Source of the DNA: Manduca sexta
Lineage: Eukaryota; Arthropoda; Insecta; Lepidoptera; Sphingidae
NCBI RefSeq assembly: GCF_014839805.1
Contig: NC_051132.1
Location: 6,567,891-6,631,890 of the forward strand
DNA length: 64,000 nucleotides
Direction of reading: 5' to 3'
Shown in pieces: positions 10,320 through 23,800 of this stretch. Each line of letters opens with the position of its first letter. Positions within the stretch are counted from its first letter, which is position 1. The notes beneath the pieces were generated by a model. The model saw only the letters and a program-made list of their open reading frames with translations, ran no database searches and was not told the DNA's origin. The position numbers were made by a program, and so were the translations under genes.

Positions 10320-13300
10320 TTATATCCTATTTTCCAAAGAAATGTCATATCCCGATGCTGGTTTCAGTACGGCGTCAAGTTTCATCTTCATTTTGGAGAC
10401 GTCAGCAGTGATTCTATACCGGTGTAAGACGTGAGCTACCAACACCTTCATGGACATCATCGCGTAAGATTTACCTGTAGAACAAGAAATACTCTAAGCC
10501 GGGAGGAAATTCACATTACGCTGCAAAACGCCAAAAACAAATGATACTAGTCTATCAGTCTTACTTATAAACTTATTTTAGCGTTAAGTGGTGGTTAAGA
10601 ATTCCTTAAATAGCTGTCAAAAACATCATCGGTTTAGTTTAAACCTTATTAAGAGGCAAGATGGCGGGTTTTGGCTTACAGCTGATCGAGTAAATTTGTG
10701 TTTTAACTAAGCATAGCTTTGTGATTTTTTTATAAGTAAGACTGTTTATGTACAAACGTACCTATATTTATGTTTAACGCTTGTTGCTGTCGAGTCTGAC
10801 GAGTCAAAATGAATTGTCGTACATTTGTTTTTGACGCTTATAGCGCTAAACGTATTCTCCTGGAACGTCATCTCCTTATAAAAAAATACACGGATTGTAT
10901 AAAAATGGTGTTATTCCAGTTGAGTCAACTCATTCATGCTATAGACATAACACTACATTCCGCCCCTACCACATATCTGATCCAATATTTCGACATACCA
11001 ATACAATTGCGTTTCCCGATGCTAAACGGGGCGTATGCGTTGGGATTCTTAGGCAAGGTATCCGGGTTCAGCCATCGCTCTGGTCTGAATTGATGCGCAT
11101 CTGAACCCCATATAGATTGACGATGCATACTCCAGAATCCAAGCAGGCAATTCGTACCCGCTGGAACAGTATAGTTTTCTGAAAATGTTCGAGAAAGAAC
11201 TAAGTACGTAGATTTTCGCACGATCATCATATCAGTCCGCCCCGTGTCTATGAAGGTTTGAAAGCCTTTGAAACATCGGGAAGTTAAAACTAAATCATAA
11301 CCGCGAAAAATCCCGAATAACTAGTTTTATTCAATTACTTAAGTACATAGAGATATTACCCTTTAAATAACCTTATTTTCCTTTCATTAATGTGAATTAT
11401 GAAAGTGAAGAACGAAATATTTGTTTTGATTCTGAAATTGCTCCTTTGTACTACGCAACTTAAAATGAATGTATCATCAGTTATTAACTTCAACTTACTT
11501 AATTTAACTTCGGTATCCGTACATCTGGCAACTCCAAACGCCATAGGGTAAAGCCGCATAGTTTCCTTAATTACTGCTTCAACATATACTAATTTAAGTA
11601 AATCATTTTTGTCTACATCCTTATCGGGATCATTAAATATTTCTAGTACCCTGAAACATATGAATTGAAAAGCAATTGTGAGGTAAACATACGGATACAT
11701 TATAAGAACATCGATTTAATTTTACCAATAAATATCAATTAATTATTTTACACACAGAGAGACGAGGCCAGTCATCAGCTATTATGTAACACAATAATAA
11801 CTTACTCCTCATAAGCTCGATTCTGAACATCTGGATATGAGCCTAACGTAGCAAATATGCACGTCAAAGCACTGGACAAAGTATCAAAACCTGCGATGAG
11901 GAACGTATCTATGTTCTCTCTGATCTCCTGGTCGGTGAGGCCATCGTCGTCTGCTAGTTGCAGCATCAAATCAATCAGTGGCTTGCTTTTTCCTTTAAAT
12001 AAAATAAATAAGGTGCTTAAAGCGGCGATAGCCTAGTTGGGAGGTGGAACGGACAGCCGAGACGAATGTCCGCTGGTTCAAAACCCGAGTATCCGATATA
12101 TGTGTATTATTTGTGAATTATCGCTTGCTTCAACGGTCACGGAAAACATCGAGAGGAAACCTGCATACCTGAGAAGTTCTCCATAATAATTTCGAAGGTG
12201 TGTGAAGTCTACCAACCCGCACTAGGCCAGCGTGATGGACTAAGGCCTAATCCCTTTTAGTAGTAGAGGAGGCCCGTTTCCAGCAGTGGGGCAGTATATA
12301 ACATAGGGCTGATATTATATAAATAAGGTGTTGAAACCCGCCATAATGGCCTACGTGAGTGGCGTTCCGGGATCAGCCTATGTATATTAGGTTCTAACAG
12401 GCCGGCATAACTGTGTCGATTACTGAGGCGTAATCATCTCTCAGCAGTAAACATTCTATATAGATCTTACTCCGCTTATCATCAGATACAATGAAGTAAC
12501 TTTGCCTTAACAATAATAATAATAATATCAGCCCTGTATTATATACTTGCCCACTGCTGAGCACGGGCCTATGCCTTGCCCATATAGAAAAAAAATAAAA
12601 TCGTTTCAAAATTCTTGGGAATCATTAGTAGTAGAATATGATAAGAAGCAATCCTCTTCGTTGAAATAGTCATTTTATGATTGTGGAAATTTAAATATTG
12701 GCATGCACAAAATGAACGTAAAAAACACGATTACTTAATAATTTTGTTAATAAAGAAATTGACCTACCTGAATCATTTTGATAACAATTGTTTTGTACCA
12801 TATTTTTCAACTTCTCCTTTCTCTTAACAATCATCTAAAAGTAAAATTCCATCAATATGCCGCAAGCAAAACTTTAGAACAAATTTATTGAAAACTTAGA
12901 CAATATTTTCTCTTTCATTAAATTCAATATTTATTGTGACTCAAAAAAAAAGTATCAGCAGTATCAAATTAAACATAAAGTAATTCTATTGAACCCCACT
13001 CCACATACCATCTGGTGCAGTGGCGTACTTTATCACTACGAGAAAAATACATTCTTAGTTATTAAAATCATACCCTGTTTGACATATCGTGTATGATTTT
13101 CAAACATCTCAACTCCGCTTTCCTGTGCTCAGAGAAGTAATACACAAACGGGATATGAAACCAGACTCTCAAGAACTTCGTTGTCAAAATGTTCAGAATA
13201 TTTTGAACGCTCTCAACGTATTCAACGTTCAGCGGAGTGTATCCGTCCCCGTCGCATGTTAGAGTCTCTGTAACATATAGACCTAAAAATAAAAATCTTA

Positions 13301-16159
13301 TACCTTCATCATAATAATACTTAGAACACCCCTTTTCATTTTTCATTTCAAAAATTCTTAACATTACACGCATTCACCCCTTCAATATCCTAAGGTATAG
13401 AAAGAGGCGTCATTAAATAGCAAGACGTGATAGGGGCATATCGCCACCTTGGGCACATTCCAAACTCCGATACTGAGCAAAAAGGCAATATCACTTATAC
13501 CCGGGATTACAATGGGAATACAATGCATCTACACCATGCAGATTAGATGAATAATCATATTAATACGGGGAGGATCTACTTAAAATAAGTATTAAATATA
13601 TGTTTTAGATTTAACAGTTAGATACTACGCAGTCATGCAAACGTTTAAAACCGGTCCGAATAAAAAGGATCAGCGAACCTTGACACCGATCGCAGCTAGT
13701 ATTATATGGGAGAGACTTATCTAAGCATATTATTAAAAATGTACAGATTCAAATAAAACTACTTTACGGATTTTATCTTGTTTTTTATATTATAATTTTC
13801 TTATAATAATTTTCTATTTTAAAACAGCTATAAAATAGTTTTATTTTAATGTCTAACATTCGTGTAATCATAAGGAATCATTGTACAGATTCAATAATTA
13901 TTAGATTATTATTTTTAATATTGCCTATTGCTTAAATTTTGGAAAAAAATATCTCTTAATAACTCAACGTAAATATTTTCTCTGTTTATTCTTGAATTGC
14001 TCTTCGCCCAATTCGACGGTACATGTAATATAGTCATTCTACCAATGAGGCGGTAAAGGAAATAGAAAAAAAATATAACACTTACGGAACACAGTCTCTA
14101 AATTATTTAATAGCAAATAACGGAACTGATCGAACGATCCTTTCCCAACTTCCACAGCAAGGTCTTCGACAAGTTTCTTTGACTGGTTATTAAATATACC
14201 CATATAGCCATTCAATATCTGCACATTTAACGCTGGGTTCAACAGTTTTCGGTGTAATTTCCATTTTGGAACTGTGTAAAGTTAAATTGATGTCAATTTT
14301 AGAATCGTCAGAACCTTGTTCAACTCATGTTATTGGAACTTAAATTGTATTACATTGGTAAATATTTATAAAGTAAAATGTAAATATTAATAAGTACTTT
14401 AAAAAAACTGGAATAATATATAGCCTATAACAATAAATATCAAACGATAGACACCTCATTTGTCAAAACCGATTCAGAAAAAGCGTCGCTACATATGCAC
14501 TACATACATACATAGGGTGTTAAAAATATTACCCTTCCTTGCTTCAAAGTAGTTGAGTTAAAACTGTAGACAACCTTTTGTTTATGTGATTAAAATTACG
14601 ATATTTTAATTACATTATAATTCATTTATTTATGTACACTTAATTTATATTAATTAACAATAATACGATTTGCAGATGACTTTAAAGTTCCCCGGATAAT
14701 ACGGAAATACCGGAACATCGCTAAAATACCTTTGGTATTGTTTTAAAATAAAAAAAAAACAATGTTACTAACGCTTTGTACGAGACTCCCCTCCCGCCCC
14801 TGTAACGCATCGTAACATTTTATAAGACCCCAGCATTCAAAAATCTATGTTAATCCTTTGGAAGTAACGCATGTCTAACACCTAATTTATTAATCTGTCC
14901 TTACTGTTTTTACTTACCATCAGCAGAAAATATTCCTTCTCCAACCAAAGGCTTAGAGAAATCATAATAAAAAGCCTTTTTGTAACTCGTATTAGCAATG
15001 GTGGCACAATCGTCAATATCTGTAATGCCTGGAAAGAAGGTTTCAAAACGATTACCCTCCTGCGATCTAACAATTAATTTAGTTTGTATTTATTCATAAA
15101 GGTATTGATAAGCTACACGGACACAAAAGTACTACACGAATAATAAAATATAAGGTTATTATGGATAATTAGTTTACACTGTAATGAAAACATATTTGTG
15201 AATTTTTGTTTATTTTTATATTTATTTTCCTTTGATATAAGCTAATTATTATTTAGGCTGAATTAAATAACCTCCTCATTTTGTAAAATCATTGAAAAAT
15301 CCTTACCATATAGTGTCATCGGTCCTATTGACAATGTGATGACGCCTCCTTTCTCATCGCACTCCTCAGTAATCTTCCTCAGGGTTTCAAATATTTCTAT
15401 AGATTCAAGATTAAATCATAATACTATGGTATTTTAGTTTAACTATTTTTAAATGAAGTATTTAATCACAAAATTATGTTATCGGACTAAATTGACCTCT
15501 TCTAAACTTATTTATTCCCTATAATATCGCATATATTTGTCGTTTAAATATATAAACTCTGGGCCTTACAAGGGTCAATATTTACCGAAGCGAAGTAAGG
15601 TTATTGTGTTACCAAATTAAACCACGTAGGTACTTATGTTAATGACAATAAAACTACAGGAAGTAACTCGAACCGTAGGCATAAATAAAGGGTAAAATTG
15701 AGAGAAATTAAATATAAATAAAAAATAATTATAATGTTACGAGCCCTCATGCCACTACTACAATTCTAAGAGAATTCGTCGCAGCAATAACATTACATTT
15801 TCAGTCAGAAATAGGTTCACGCAGAGGCCATATTAGCATTACTTAAACCACAAGATGATCAAAAAATCAGAAAAGTAAAACTGGGATTTTGGTGGAAATA
15901 TTCGCTATCTATAGATGATTTTAGGCCCAAGGTTAGCAGAGGTAAAGACTCATATGTATTTATTAACGGAATATCAAAATGACTGTATAATAAAAATACA
16001 CTTACGGGTAGTATCACCTAAGAAATGATGAATATGTCCTATTAAAGGTAATTTTCCTGATAGAGCTGGAGGCAAAGAATACGCAGTTTTCCATTTTCTT
16101 TTCCACAAAACCCACAAAAAACAAATGCAACACACAAGTGTTAGAAACAACATTACCAC
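10320..16159 (-). CDS. Cytochrome P450, clan 4 (CYP340-like), complete
   Basis: ER-anchored mono-oxygenase. Ten exons, in order: 16159-16006, 15396-15307, 15028-14918, 14271-14086, 13267-13074, 12834-12768, 11992-11806, 11650-11499, 11178-10999, 10474-10320. They total 1,476 nt (491 codons plus stop), with every junction GT-AG and in phase. The N-terminal membrane anchor is MVMLFLTLVCCICFLWVL, followed by a Pro-rich hinge (PPALSGKLPLIGH). Later motifs: WKLHRKLLNPAL, I-helix AGFDT (about residues 301-305), K-helix ETMR (359-362), PERW, and haem loop APFSIGKRNCIG with the ligand Cys near 439. All catalytic motifs are intact, so it is probably functional. It is tail-to-tail with the damaged paralogue at 1-6693 and shares its intron positions, indicating local duplication. 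Introns hold a MITE and SINE fragments. The substrate is unknown. Confidence 0.93.
10556..10744. mobile_element. MITE with 16-bp terminal inverted repeats
   Basis: The element begins CAGTCTTACTTATAAA and ends with its exact reverse complement; length is 189 bp. A diverged relative with the same internal sequence (AGGCAAGATGGCGGGTTTT) lies at 35321-35504, with a mirror copy at about 51153-51336. It has no coding capacity. It is in the last intron of the complete P450. The flanking duplication is not clear, so I do not assign a superfamily. Confidence 0.75.
12021..12320 (+). mobile_element. tRNA-derived SINE, family 1
   Basis: Head GGCGATAGCCTAGTTGG, B-box-like GGTTCAAAACCC, body AACCTGCATACCTGAGAAGT and GCACTAGGCCAGCGTGATGG, and end GGGCTGATATTAT. 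The same family recurs at 30971-31235, 38640-38992, 47690-48055 and 55424-55690, and as a tail piece at 12511-12572. It resembles the abundant noctuid-type SINEs ending in an ATT repeat (recognition from memory). It lies in the intron between the sixth and seventh P450 exons. Confidence 0.8.
12336..12572. repeat. Interspersed repeat fragment plus inverted SINE tail
   Basis: 12336-12510 contains GTTCCGGGATCAGCCTATGT and TAGATCTTACTCCGCTTATC, a moth repeat I recognise only as recurrent. 12511-12572 is the reversed tail of the family 1 SINE (AATAATAATATCAGCCCTG ... CCCACTGCTGAGCACGGGCC). The neighbouring forward SINE and this inverted tail form a facing pair within one P450 intron. Confidence 0.55.
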
Positions 16160-18111
16160 TGAGAAGGTTAGTTATTACTACAAGTTTCTTACTTTGTTAG
16201 CATTTATAGCGTTGTTAGGGTCAGCAGATTGGCAATGTTTAGACCTAAATAAGTTACTCGTATACCTAAAGGTAGATACACATGCTTGTCGATTAAATGA
16301 AAACCAAATACGAATATTGCCTAATTTTTAAGACCTGTTTAAGAATTTTTCAAATTCTAAATCTGAAGATAAGTACTTGTCTACAATAATTGTAATCAAA
16401 ATTTTATTAACGTAAGGGTTTTGGATAATTTATCAGTTATAGGATAGGAGTCTACCATAGGATTTCTTAATACACCGTGTATAAATATACGTTTTTATAT
16501 TTACCATCAACAAGAACATCTTAGAATCGTGAAGTAAATATTCGTAAAACAAAATATAAACTGATCTCTTCGCAGATTGAACCTACTGCGTGTTATTTCT
16601 CAACAAGCTCATTAATCGCTACGCCACGGCGGCTGTCATAATCAACCAAGCTCTAATACAGGTCCCAAAAATATAATGTCATAAAAATATTTCACTGTAT
16701 ATATTTACAATTAACTATCAATGAAATAATATTGTTTACAGCATAAATTAATTTATTTTAATCATTACGATAATTTCGTGTCACCGGGGTCAGCATTATT
16801 CACAATTTAAACATTTCAATGTTTGTATATTTTTATTAAATACATTAAATACATAACAAACTTTACCTTATCTTATTTTTTTTATGTTTCGAATAAAAGT
16901 CTAAGATATAAATTTAAACCGTATTTACATAGGAATAAGATGTACTTTTGAGGCATGACTCGACTGTAAATAACCACATTTTCAATAAACACCAATAGCG
17001 ATAGAAAAATCGTCTCTATGTTAACAACTCTCAAATACAGGTAGAACGTTTTGGGCCTTCGACAATTTCATTAACTTTACAAAACATAATAGCAAACCTA
17101 CCACTTTATAGTTCAGAAATACTAAATTACTATGACGGAATTCATCTTCAGCCTATGGAAGTCCACTTTTGAAAAAAGGCTTTCTTTTAAAATTTATGGA
17201 CACACCAGACCGTATTTTCTTAATACGGGGACTGCAGTGACCCCACTGCACTTGATGCAAGCGGAATGGGGTCCATATAGAATGTCGGTTGATAAGAGAT
17301 AATTACTATTTGCTAGTCAAAGTGTCGTCGATCGATTCATTATGTAAGGGTGACAAATTTCGCAGGTTTTCTAAAACGTAGTATTGCATTTACAAAATAT
17401 GACTTTAACGCAAAAGCCCTACGAGCATCCAAACAGAAACTAATAATGGTACGCAGAATGGTAGTTAGCTAATGAACTATGATTTTTGTCGTATTGTCAA
17501 CCTTTGTTGTCAATGTTATAGCTGTCACTGAGGCAAAGAAAATGTTATTTTTTCCCCACCCCCAAACTTGGCAAAGGTCTTAGTTATTCTGCCTACTTTG
17601 TGACGTCATCACATAAAAAGTTTAAAAAATTATATAAAAAAATATATTGCATAGATTTCAAAAAGAAATAAATTAGTCTCATAAAATAGACTACTCAACA
17701 AAATAAAAATACAAAAAAATGTACCTAAAAAATACTTTACATACCGAATTATACTGGCCTATTTAATCGGTATATAAGCTCATTATCAACAATAGAACGA
17801 CTACTATTTCAGTTGATTTTAACGAACAACCCCAATCTTTATCTTCAAATCGGACGCAAAAACGGACCAATCAGAAAAAAGTTTGACACGCATACTTATT
17901 TTGATTGGTTATTCGGGATCAACCTGAAAAAAGAGATTATGATCCTTTGATTTATGGTGTAAACGCTTTATCTATTGGTAAAACATTCCTCCTAAAATAT
18001 CATATTGGGCTTTACAATCATGTGCAATTTACTTTATGCCCCAATTTCGCAATATACCTACATAAGAGATCGTTGCTTATTTCTGTGTAGCATTTACTAT
18101 TTTATTACAGA

Positions 18112-18958
18112 CTAGCTTCCGCTCGCAGCTTCGCCCGCGTGGATTTCGGACTTCAAAAATGGAGCCGGTCGCGAACGTTCGAGAATGTTCGTTTTACGAA
18201 GCTACTCGCTAGGTGATTCGCTAGCCTCTAGGTGCCATGCAAGCCGCCTGCCTGTGCGTTCGCGACCTTATATATATACAAAAATAATCCTTATAGCATG
18301 ATTCAGTATTCACGCATGATGGCTTATTATTAGCGTATTTCATGTATAACTTTGGTGTTTCTATACCGATTTCTATGATTCTTTTTATGGAATATTTAAT
18401 AATGTTAACTTTTATAATTAGGGATGACTGAGAGTGTTATAAACGTAAGAGTAGACAAATATAATGAGAATGCTTCGAACTGCTAAGCTATCGGGAGTTA
18501 CACGTGTTATTGTGAGTCAACCATAAAAGATAGACATATGCTGTGGTGGGATATTTTTTACATAATTTTAAGGAGAACATTTCCGTCATACATGATTTCT
18601 GTGTAGCTTTAACCATTAAGCTTGCACACGCGACAGAAGCTTAAAAAAATGGAGTAACTTCTCCCGTTTTCCCAACATTTCCCTTCACTGCTCTGCTCCT
18701 ATTAATTGTAGCGTGATGAAAAGTATACTATAACCAGCACAGGAGTATGACAAATAATTGTACAAAGTTTCGTTAAAATCCGTCGAGTAGTTTTTGTTTC
18801 TATAACGGTTATACAGACAGACAGACAGACAGACAAAAATTTTACTAATTGCATTTTTGGCATCAGTATCGATCCCTAATCACCCCCTGATAGTTATTTT
18901 GGAAATATATTTCATGTACAGTTTTGACCTCTCTACAGATTTATTATAAGTATAGATA
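18112..18958 (-). mobile_element. Non-autonomous Helitron-like element
   Basis: Read on the minus strand it ends in a GC-rich hairpin region (CACGCGGGCGAAGCTGCGAG) followed by CTAG, and begins near 18958 with TCTATCTATACTTATAAT. This TC...CTAG layout is the Helitron hallmark. An internal block, TCTCCCGTTTTCCCAACATT, and its surroundings match the Helitron in the right arm (45352-46173). A (GACA)n run at about 18813-18835 lies inside. There is no coding. Confidence 0.6.
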
Positions 18959-19634
18959 GAAGATAGATATAGATAGATAGGTTATTTTTTAACGTCAAGG
19001 AGCTACGCTGTAGACATTTGTCTACAGGACTAGACCGGTTCGACTGAAATGATATCACAATTTTGCAGTAAACCAACGAAGTCAGCATGTTGTTGGTTTA
19101 ATGGTGTGCGTAAGATTTCCGAAGACGCAAACACTCCTCTCATTATATAACTAACTGTTTCTTGTTGCTTCGCCTACGTGAAGTTTTTCCAGGATAAAAA
19201 TACCTCTATATATTAAACCAGAATAAAATGGTAGCCCATCCCCTTCCCAAGGTTTCAGACTTCCCCCTTTCTAAATGTAATTGAAATCTATTAGGTAGTT
19301 TTTGAATTCCCATTCAAACAGCCTGGCGGGAGGGACTTTTGTTTTATAAATTATGTAAGAATTTATATTTTCAATAACAAACGGAACCATCAATACAACT
19401 TGTTTAAATTAAAACAATGTTGCATTTTATTATCTGACTTCGTTTGCGCATAAAACAACCAAAGGTAGTGATTACGTAATTAAAAACGAATAGGCGATTA
19501 TTAAAACCAGATTATAATCCACGAGCTATAATTGCTCGTTACTTTGTATCGAAACGGAATAAACAACTGTAAATTCAGTAATGGAGATATTATAATAAAA
19601 TACAAACTAATTTAATTAAAAAATACAATACTGA

Positions 19635-19806
19635 CTGCCTCGGTGGCGTAGTTGTATTATAGTACGACTGACACACACAAATTCCTGACTCCAGACTGCT
19701 GTTGAGTAGAAAAGCCTCCAATTTTACCCGAAACAAGATCCAAACCCGGGACCTCTGAGCCGTAACGTACCTCGCGTGCAGTACAACTACGCGACTGAGG
19801 CAGTCA
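19635..19806. repeat. Facing pair of family 2 SINE heads
   Basis: The segment starts GACTGCCTCGGTGGCGTAGT and ends with a near-exact inverted version (CTACGCGACTGAGGCAGTC), with a remnant of the same SINE's B-box (AACCCGGGACC) between. It looks like two inverted, truncated insertions of the SINE at 20278-20543. Confidence 0.6.
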
Positions 19807-20277
19807 TTTAATCATGCTTGTATAAAAAATAATACTTACCTATGAATAATTTTGAATTATTGTTTCCTTAATTTAGAAGCATCGTATACCGTAACTTTGG
19901 AGTGAGATGTCCAGACTTCGATTTCCATGTCATAATATTTACAACCAAGCCGAACATATAATATACAACAGGTTACAGAGTCAGATCAGGTTATAATAGG
20001 ATACATAATTGTGGTGACGAGCGAAGGATGCAATATTCATCGTCGATCGATAATATTTACATTATTGCACTCAACTTTGCACTTTCACCTTAGTTAAGAC
20101 TAGTTACTACGAATCAGAGAATAAAAGAATCTCCAGAAGCGTGTGCAATAGCAGCAAATATTTGTATATACTTGCGATTCGCCGCAAGTCCTGCAAGCTG
20201 CAAAATTTGCACAAGTCAGCTCGGCGTGAAATTTTAATACAATAATAGTAATAGTAAAAATCACTATTTTAGTACAT

Positions 20278-20543
20278 ACATAACATACATAACATCACGC
20301 ATTTTATCCCCGAAGGGGTATGCAGAGGCGCAACTAGGGCACCCACTTTTCGCCAATTATGTTCCGTCCCATGATGTGATAGGGGGCGAGCCTATCGCCA
20401 TATCGAGCACAAATTCCAGACTCCGGGCTGATACTGAGCACAAAAACCCAAATACCACTTTGCCCGACCCGGGATTCGAACCCAGGACCTCAGAGCGCTA
20501 TTGTACCGGACGTGCAATACAACTACGCCACCGAGGCAGTCTA
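20278..20543 (-). mobile_element. tRNA-derived SINE, family 2
   Basis: On the minus strand: head GCCTCGGTGGCGTAGTTGTA, B box GGTTCGAATCCCGGG, body GATAGGCTCGCCCCCTATCA and CGAAAAGTGGGTGCCC, end CCCCTTCGGGGATAAAATGC. The intact B box shows tRNA ancestry. Other copies lie at about 24965-25155, 29925-30145, 56520-56740 and 62060-62250. Confidence 0.78.
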
Positions 20544-20549
20544 TATCTA

Positions 20550-20614
20550 TATCTTCCGCAAGTTATTTTGACTATTACTATTTTAGTAATAGTCAAAATA
20601 ACTTGCGGAAGATA
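20550..20614. repeat. Perfect 31-bp inverted repeat with 3-nt loop
   Basis: Positions 20550-20580 and 20584-20614 are exact reverse complements separated by TTT. The arm begins TATCTTCCGCAAGTTATTTT. It directly follows a SINE. A duplex this perfect implies recent origin, either as a foldback replication event or as a read-level artefact. It could form a strong RNA hairpin if transcribed. Confidence 0.85.
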
Positions 20615-20827
20615 ATATTCTAAGTTTTGGCATGAAATTCATTTTTGACTGTCATGCAAGGATAAAAAAAGACATATTCAACGAAAAAAGGTATATTTAA
20701 AGGTAACTTCATAAAAATATTTTACAACCCCACCGCCCTTTACATGTTCTCTACACGAAGCTTAATGCAAAAATCGCTTATTCAAGCAAATTACTGGGAT
20801 TTAATCATCAATACTGGACACAACTAT

Positions 20828-23800
20828 TTAATTGGCTTTCTTGAAGTATTCTTTGCTCTCCTTGGGATTTGGTTTGATGGTGTCAGCGTTCGTGTCTGGG
20901 TTCCAGTTCGCTGGACACACTAAAAAAAAAAAAACAAAATTTAGATTTAATAATTATAATTTATATTTTCATTGTTCATCAAGCTTTGTTGTTTAGTGAT
21001 GTAGTGCATCGCTAACATTGACAGTGTAATAGAATCGTTTCGATATTTATAAAGCTTATTTCTCTACATTTCGAATATTTTGTTTCATGGCCTACGAATG
21101 TGAGTAAACCTCTTTTAATTATATTCAAGTGAAAAGGAGATCCCAAAAGATTAAAAAAAAATAGGACTTATAAAGTGACCTTAAATATTTTTCCTGTCAA
21201 ATGTATTTCAATAAATTCGGCATCCTATCTGTTATGTTTGTATATTGTATCACTTACTTCGTTTACCACCATCTTAGATCAATCAAAATCACCGCACCAG
21301 CTATTAAGCCCTTTATAAATACGATTAAAAATTTATGGATATGAAACAGTCACGTGACACAACCAAATTTATCCTCCTGCGCCGCCCGGGACATGCAATA
21401 TTGTGCAATATGTATAGTGAAGACACATAGCTGAGGCCTAAAGCTACCTACATACGTCGAAATGTTGTAATAATTAACAAAAGTGTAGCAGAAATTAACT
21501 GTTTTAATCGAGATAATCTTGTAGCGAAACATTTCGTACATGCTGCGGAGTGAGACACTGTCACGTCATAGTCGATGTACTTACTAGCTTCCGATGACGA
21601 AGGCTCATAAGAAGCCGTTTCCAATCGTGTTACCTTTGAGAAAACTTATAAGTTATCAACTTTTCATACTAACAATACTGACCAGACATGCTTTTCATAT
21701 AAATCCCTATATAATACTAAAATATTTAAATGAATTTATTGACGACACAGTATTCTAATAAATAATATCTTACTTAAATGGCTAAAATTAGTAAATTATC
21801 AGGTTGAGAGTACTCTCTATATTATTTATATTATAAGGTAAAGTTTGTGAATTTGAATCTAAGGTCTATCCAGACCTACCGTTCTATTTTTGAAATTCTA
21901 AACAACTTTCGATCCCAGGAACGCCAATAACGCTAGTCAAGAGATCAAATTAAAAATATTTTACATTCGTTTTATTTCGATGTTTAACATTCGCGTAAAC
22001 ATAAGGATTTATTATGCTCGTCAAGAGGCCAGCGAAAATAGTTATCTATAAACTCTATCATACCTTCTCCGTGTTTGTCAGCGAATTGGAAAGCCTTTAC
22101 CAGCCTCAGGGTCTCGTCCACAGATCTACCGACGGGCAGGTCGTTGACTGACATGTGCCTCAACACGCCGTTCCTATCAATGATGAACAGACCTGAAAGT
22201 AAAATATTTTTCAAAACTACAGACAAATTTAATGGACTAAGGATAATAATAACTCCTATCTTCAGATCAAACTCGATAATGAACAATATAATAAATAATT
22301 AACAGTTAGCTTTTCAAACTTTAATCCAATTCACCTGTTTTCAGCGATCGATCCAAAAACGATTAAGATTGTTTATTAAAATCTGAGATGGAATGAGGAC
22401 GACCGAATTTGGTGAAGACAAAATGGATATACAATTCAACTTGAACCTTGTTGTAATTGGCAAATATGAAATATAGATTTGACAAACATTTCTAAACAAC
22501 TTTTTGTGTACAATAAAGTAAATAAATAAGAAAATTTCGTAATAAATATTTTTATGTAAGGTTTAATTAATTATAATAAACTAGATTCTTACCGCGAAGT
22601 GCAAACCCGTCATCCAATAAAACATCGTAATCCTGCGAGATCTTCTTTTTATAGTCAGCCAGCAGGGGAATGTCCAGTTTGCCCAGACCGCCATCCTGTC
22701 AAAAAAGGTTTATAATATTTTGTCTAGGTGGTTCTCAAATCGAAATTAACATCACTTGTTTTATCATTTTGTACCTGTAATGTACTAATTAAATATTATT
22801 AGTCACACAAGGCAAAGTTCATAAATATTTACAAAAATATAACCTATACTAAAAGTAATGAAATATCCTAATGAAATATAAAGGAAACATTTAAAAACTT
22901 TTAAGTTCATTGTGATCTTAACATACTCAAAAATAATTTGTGTTATGATTGTTATATACACCATTTAGAGTACAGAAAAATCAAAAAATAATGTTATTAC
23001 TTTCACACATGCAAGCAATTATCGATTTTTTTTTTATATTTTAAAAAGTAAATGAAAAATTACAACATTTAATATTTCAAATGCTCTCTTACCTTTCTGG
23101 GTGTGTTAACCCAGGCAAGATGACTGAACTCAGAGTCTGTGGAGACACCAATCACTTGGCAGTCAATGCTGGCAAAGTCCTTAGCCCTCTCGCTAAACGC
23201 AATAAGCTCAGTAGGGCAGACAAATGTGCTGTAAAATAGAACATTTTATATCATTAGTATAATAAAGAGAATAGAAAAATTTATATCAAACTAAACTATT
23301 TTAACCTATTCACATTTCAATTTCTTTTATTCTAAACCACAAGTCTATCTTTAAATTTAGACAAAACTTTTAAAGTAAACTATGGAAATTATGCATTAGG
23401 TTGTTTCCATTTTATAAAAGTTGCTTGTGACTTCCCTTGCGTGAAAGCATGTAGTGCTTCTAAGGTATGTCTCTATAATACTGAGCAGTTTTATGGGACA
23501 CATTTTTTGGGCACAGGGAACAAAAGGTAGACTGGACAATCTTTTCGCTTAAGGTATCAGGGTAGGCAGTCAAATATTCCAAGCAAAAAGCTTGGGTCAG
23601 AAAACTCTGAATATTACTGAAGATTGCATCACATTCTTATGTTATAAACCACCCTTACATAATAGCATTTATAAATAAACAAAACAAAGAAAAATATTTA
23701 AGTAAGATTATCAACTTACAAGTCCAATGGGTAGAAGAACAGAACCACATATTTTCCAGAAAAATCTGCTAATTTTAGCTGATTGAATTCACCATTTACA

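Larger units (their letters stand above)
16160..20827. other. Repeat-rich intergenic spacer
   Basis: The 4.7-kb spacer lies between the divergent ends of the P450 (start at 16159) and peroxiredoxin (stop at 20828). I see no exon in it. About 17185-17310 carries a common moth repeat (CCCACTGCACTTGATGCAAG). 17835-17930 has ACCAATCA...TGATTGGT, an inverted pair also seen near 34690-34745. Helitron-like, SINE and hairpin features follow and are listed separately. The region just upstream of 16160 should hold the P450 promoter, but no clear TATA or initiator stands out. Confidence 0.5.

Noticed and set aside
22075..22302. Plus-strand frame across a peroxiredoxin exon
   Set aside because: It is antisense to a phase-consistent coding exon and runs into the intron.
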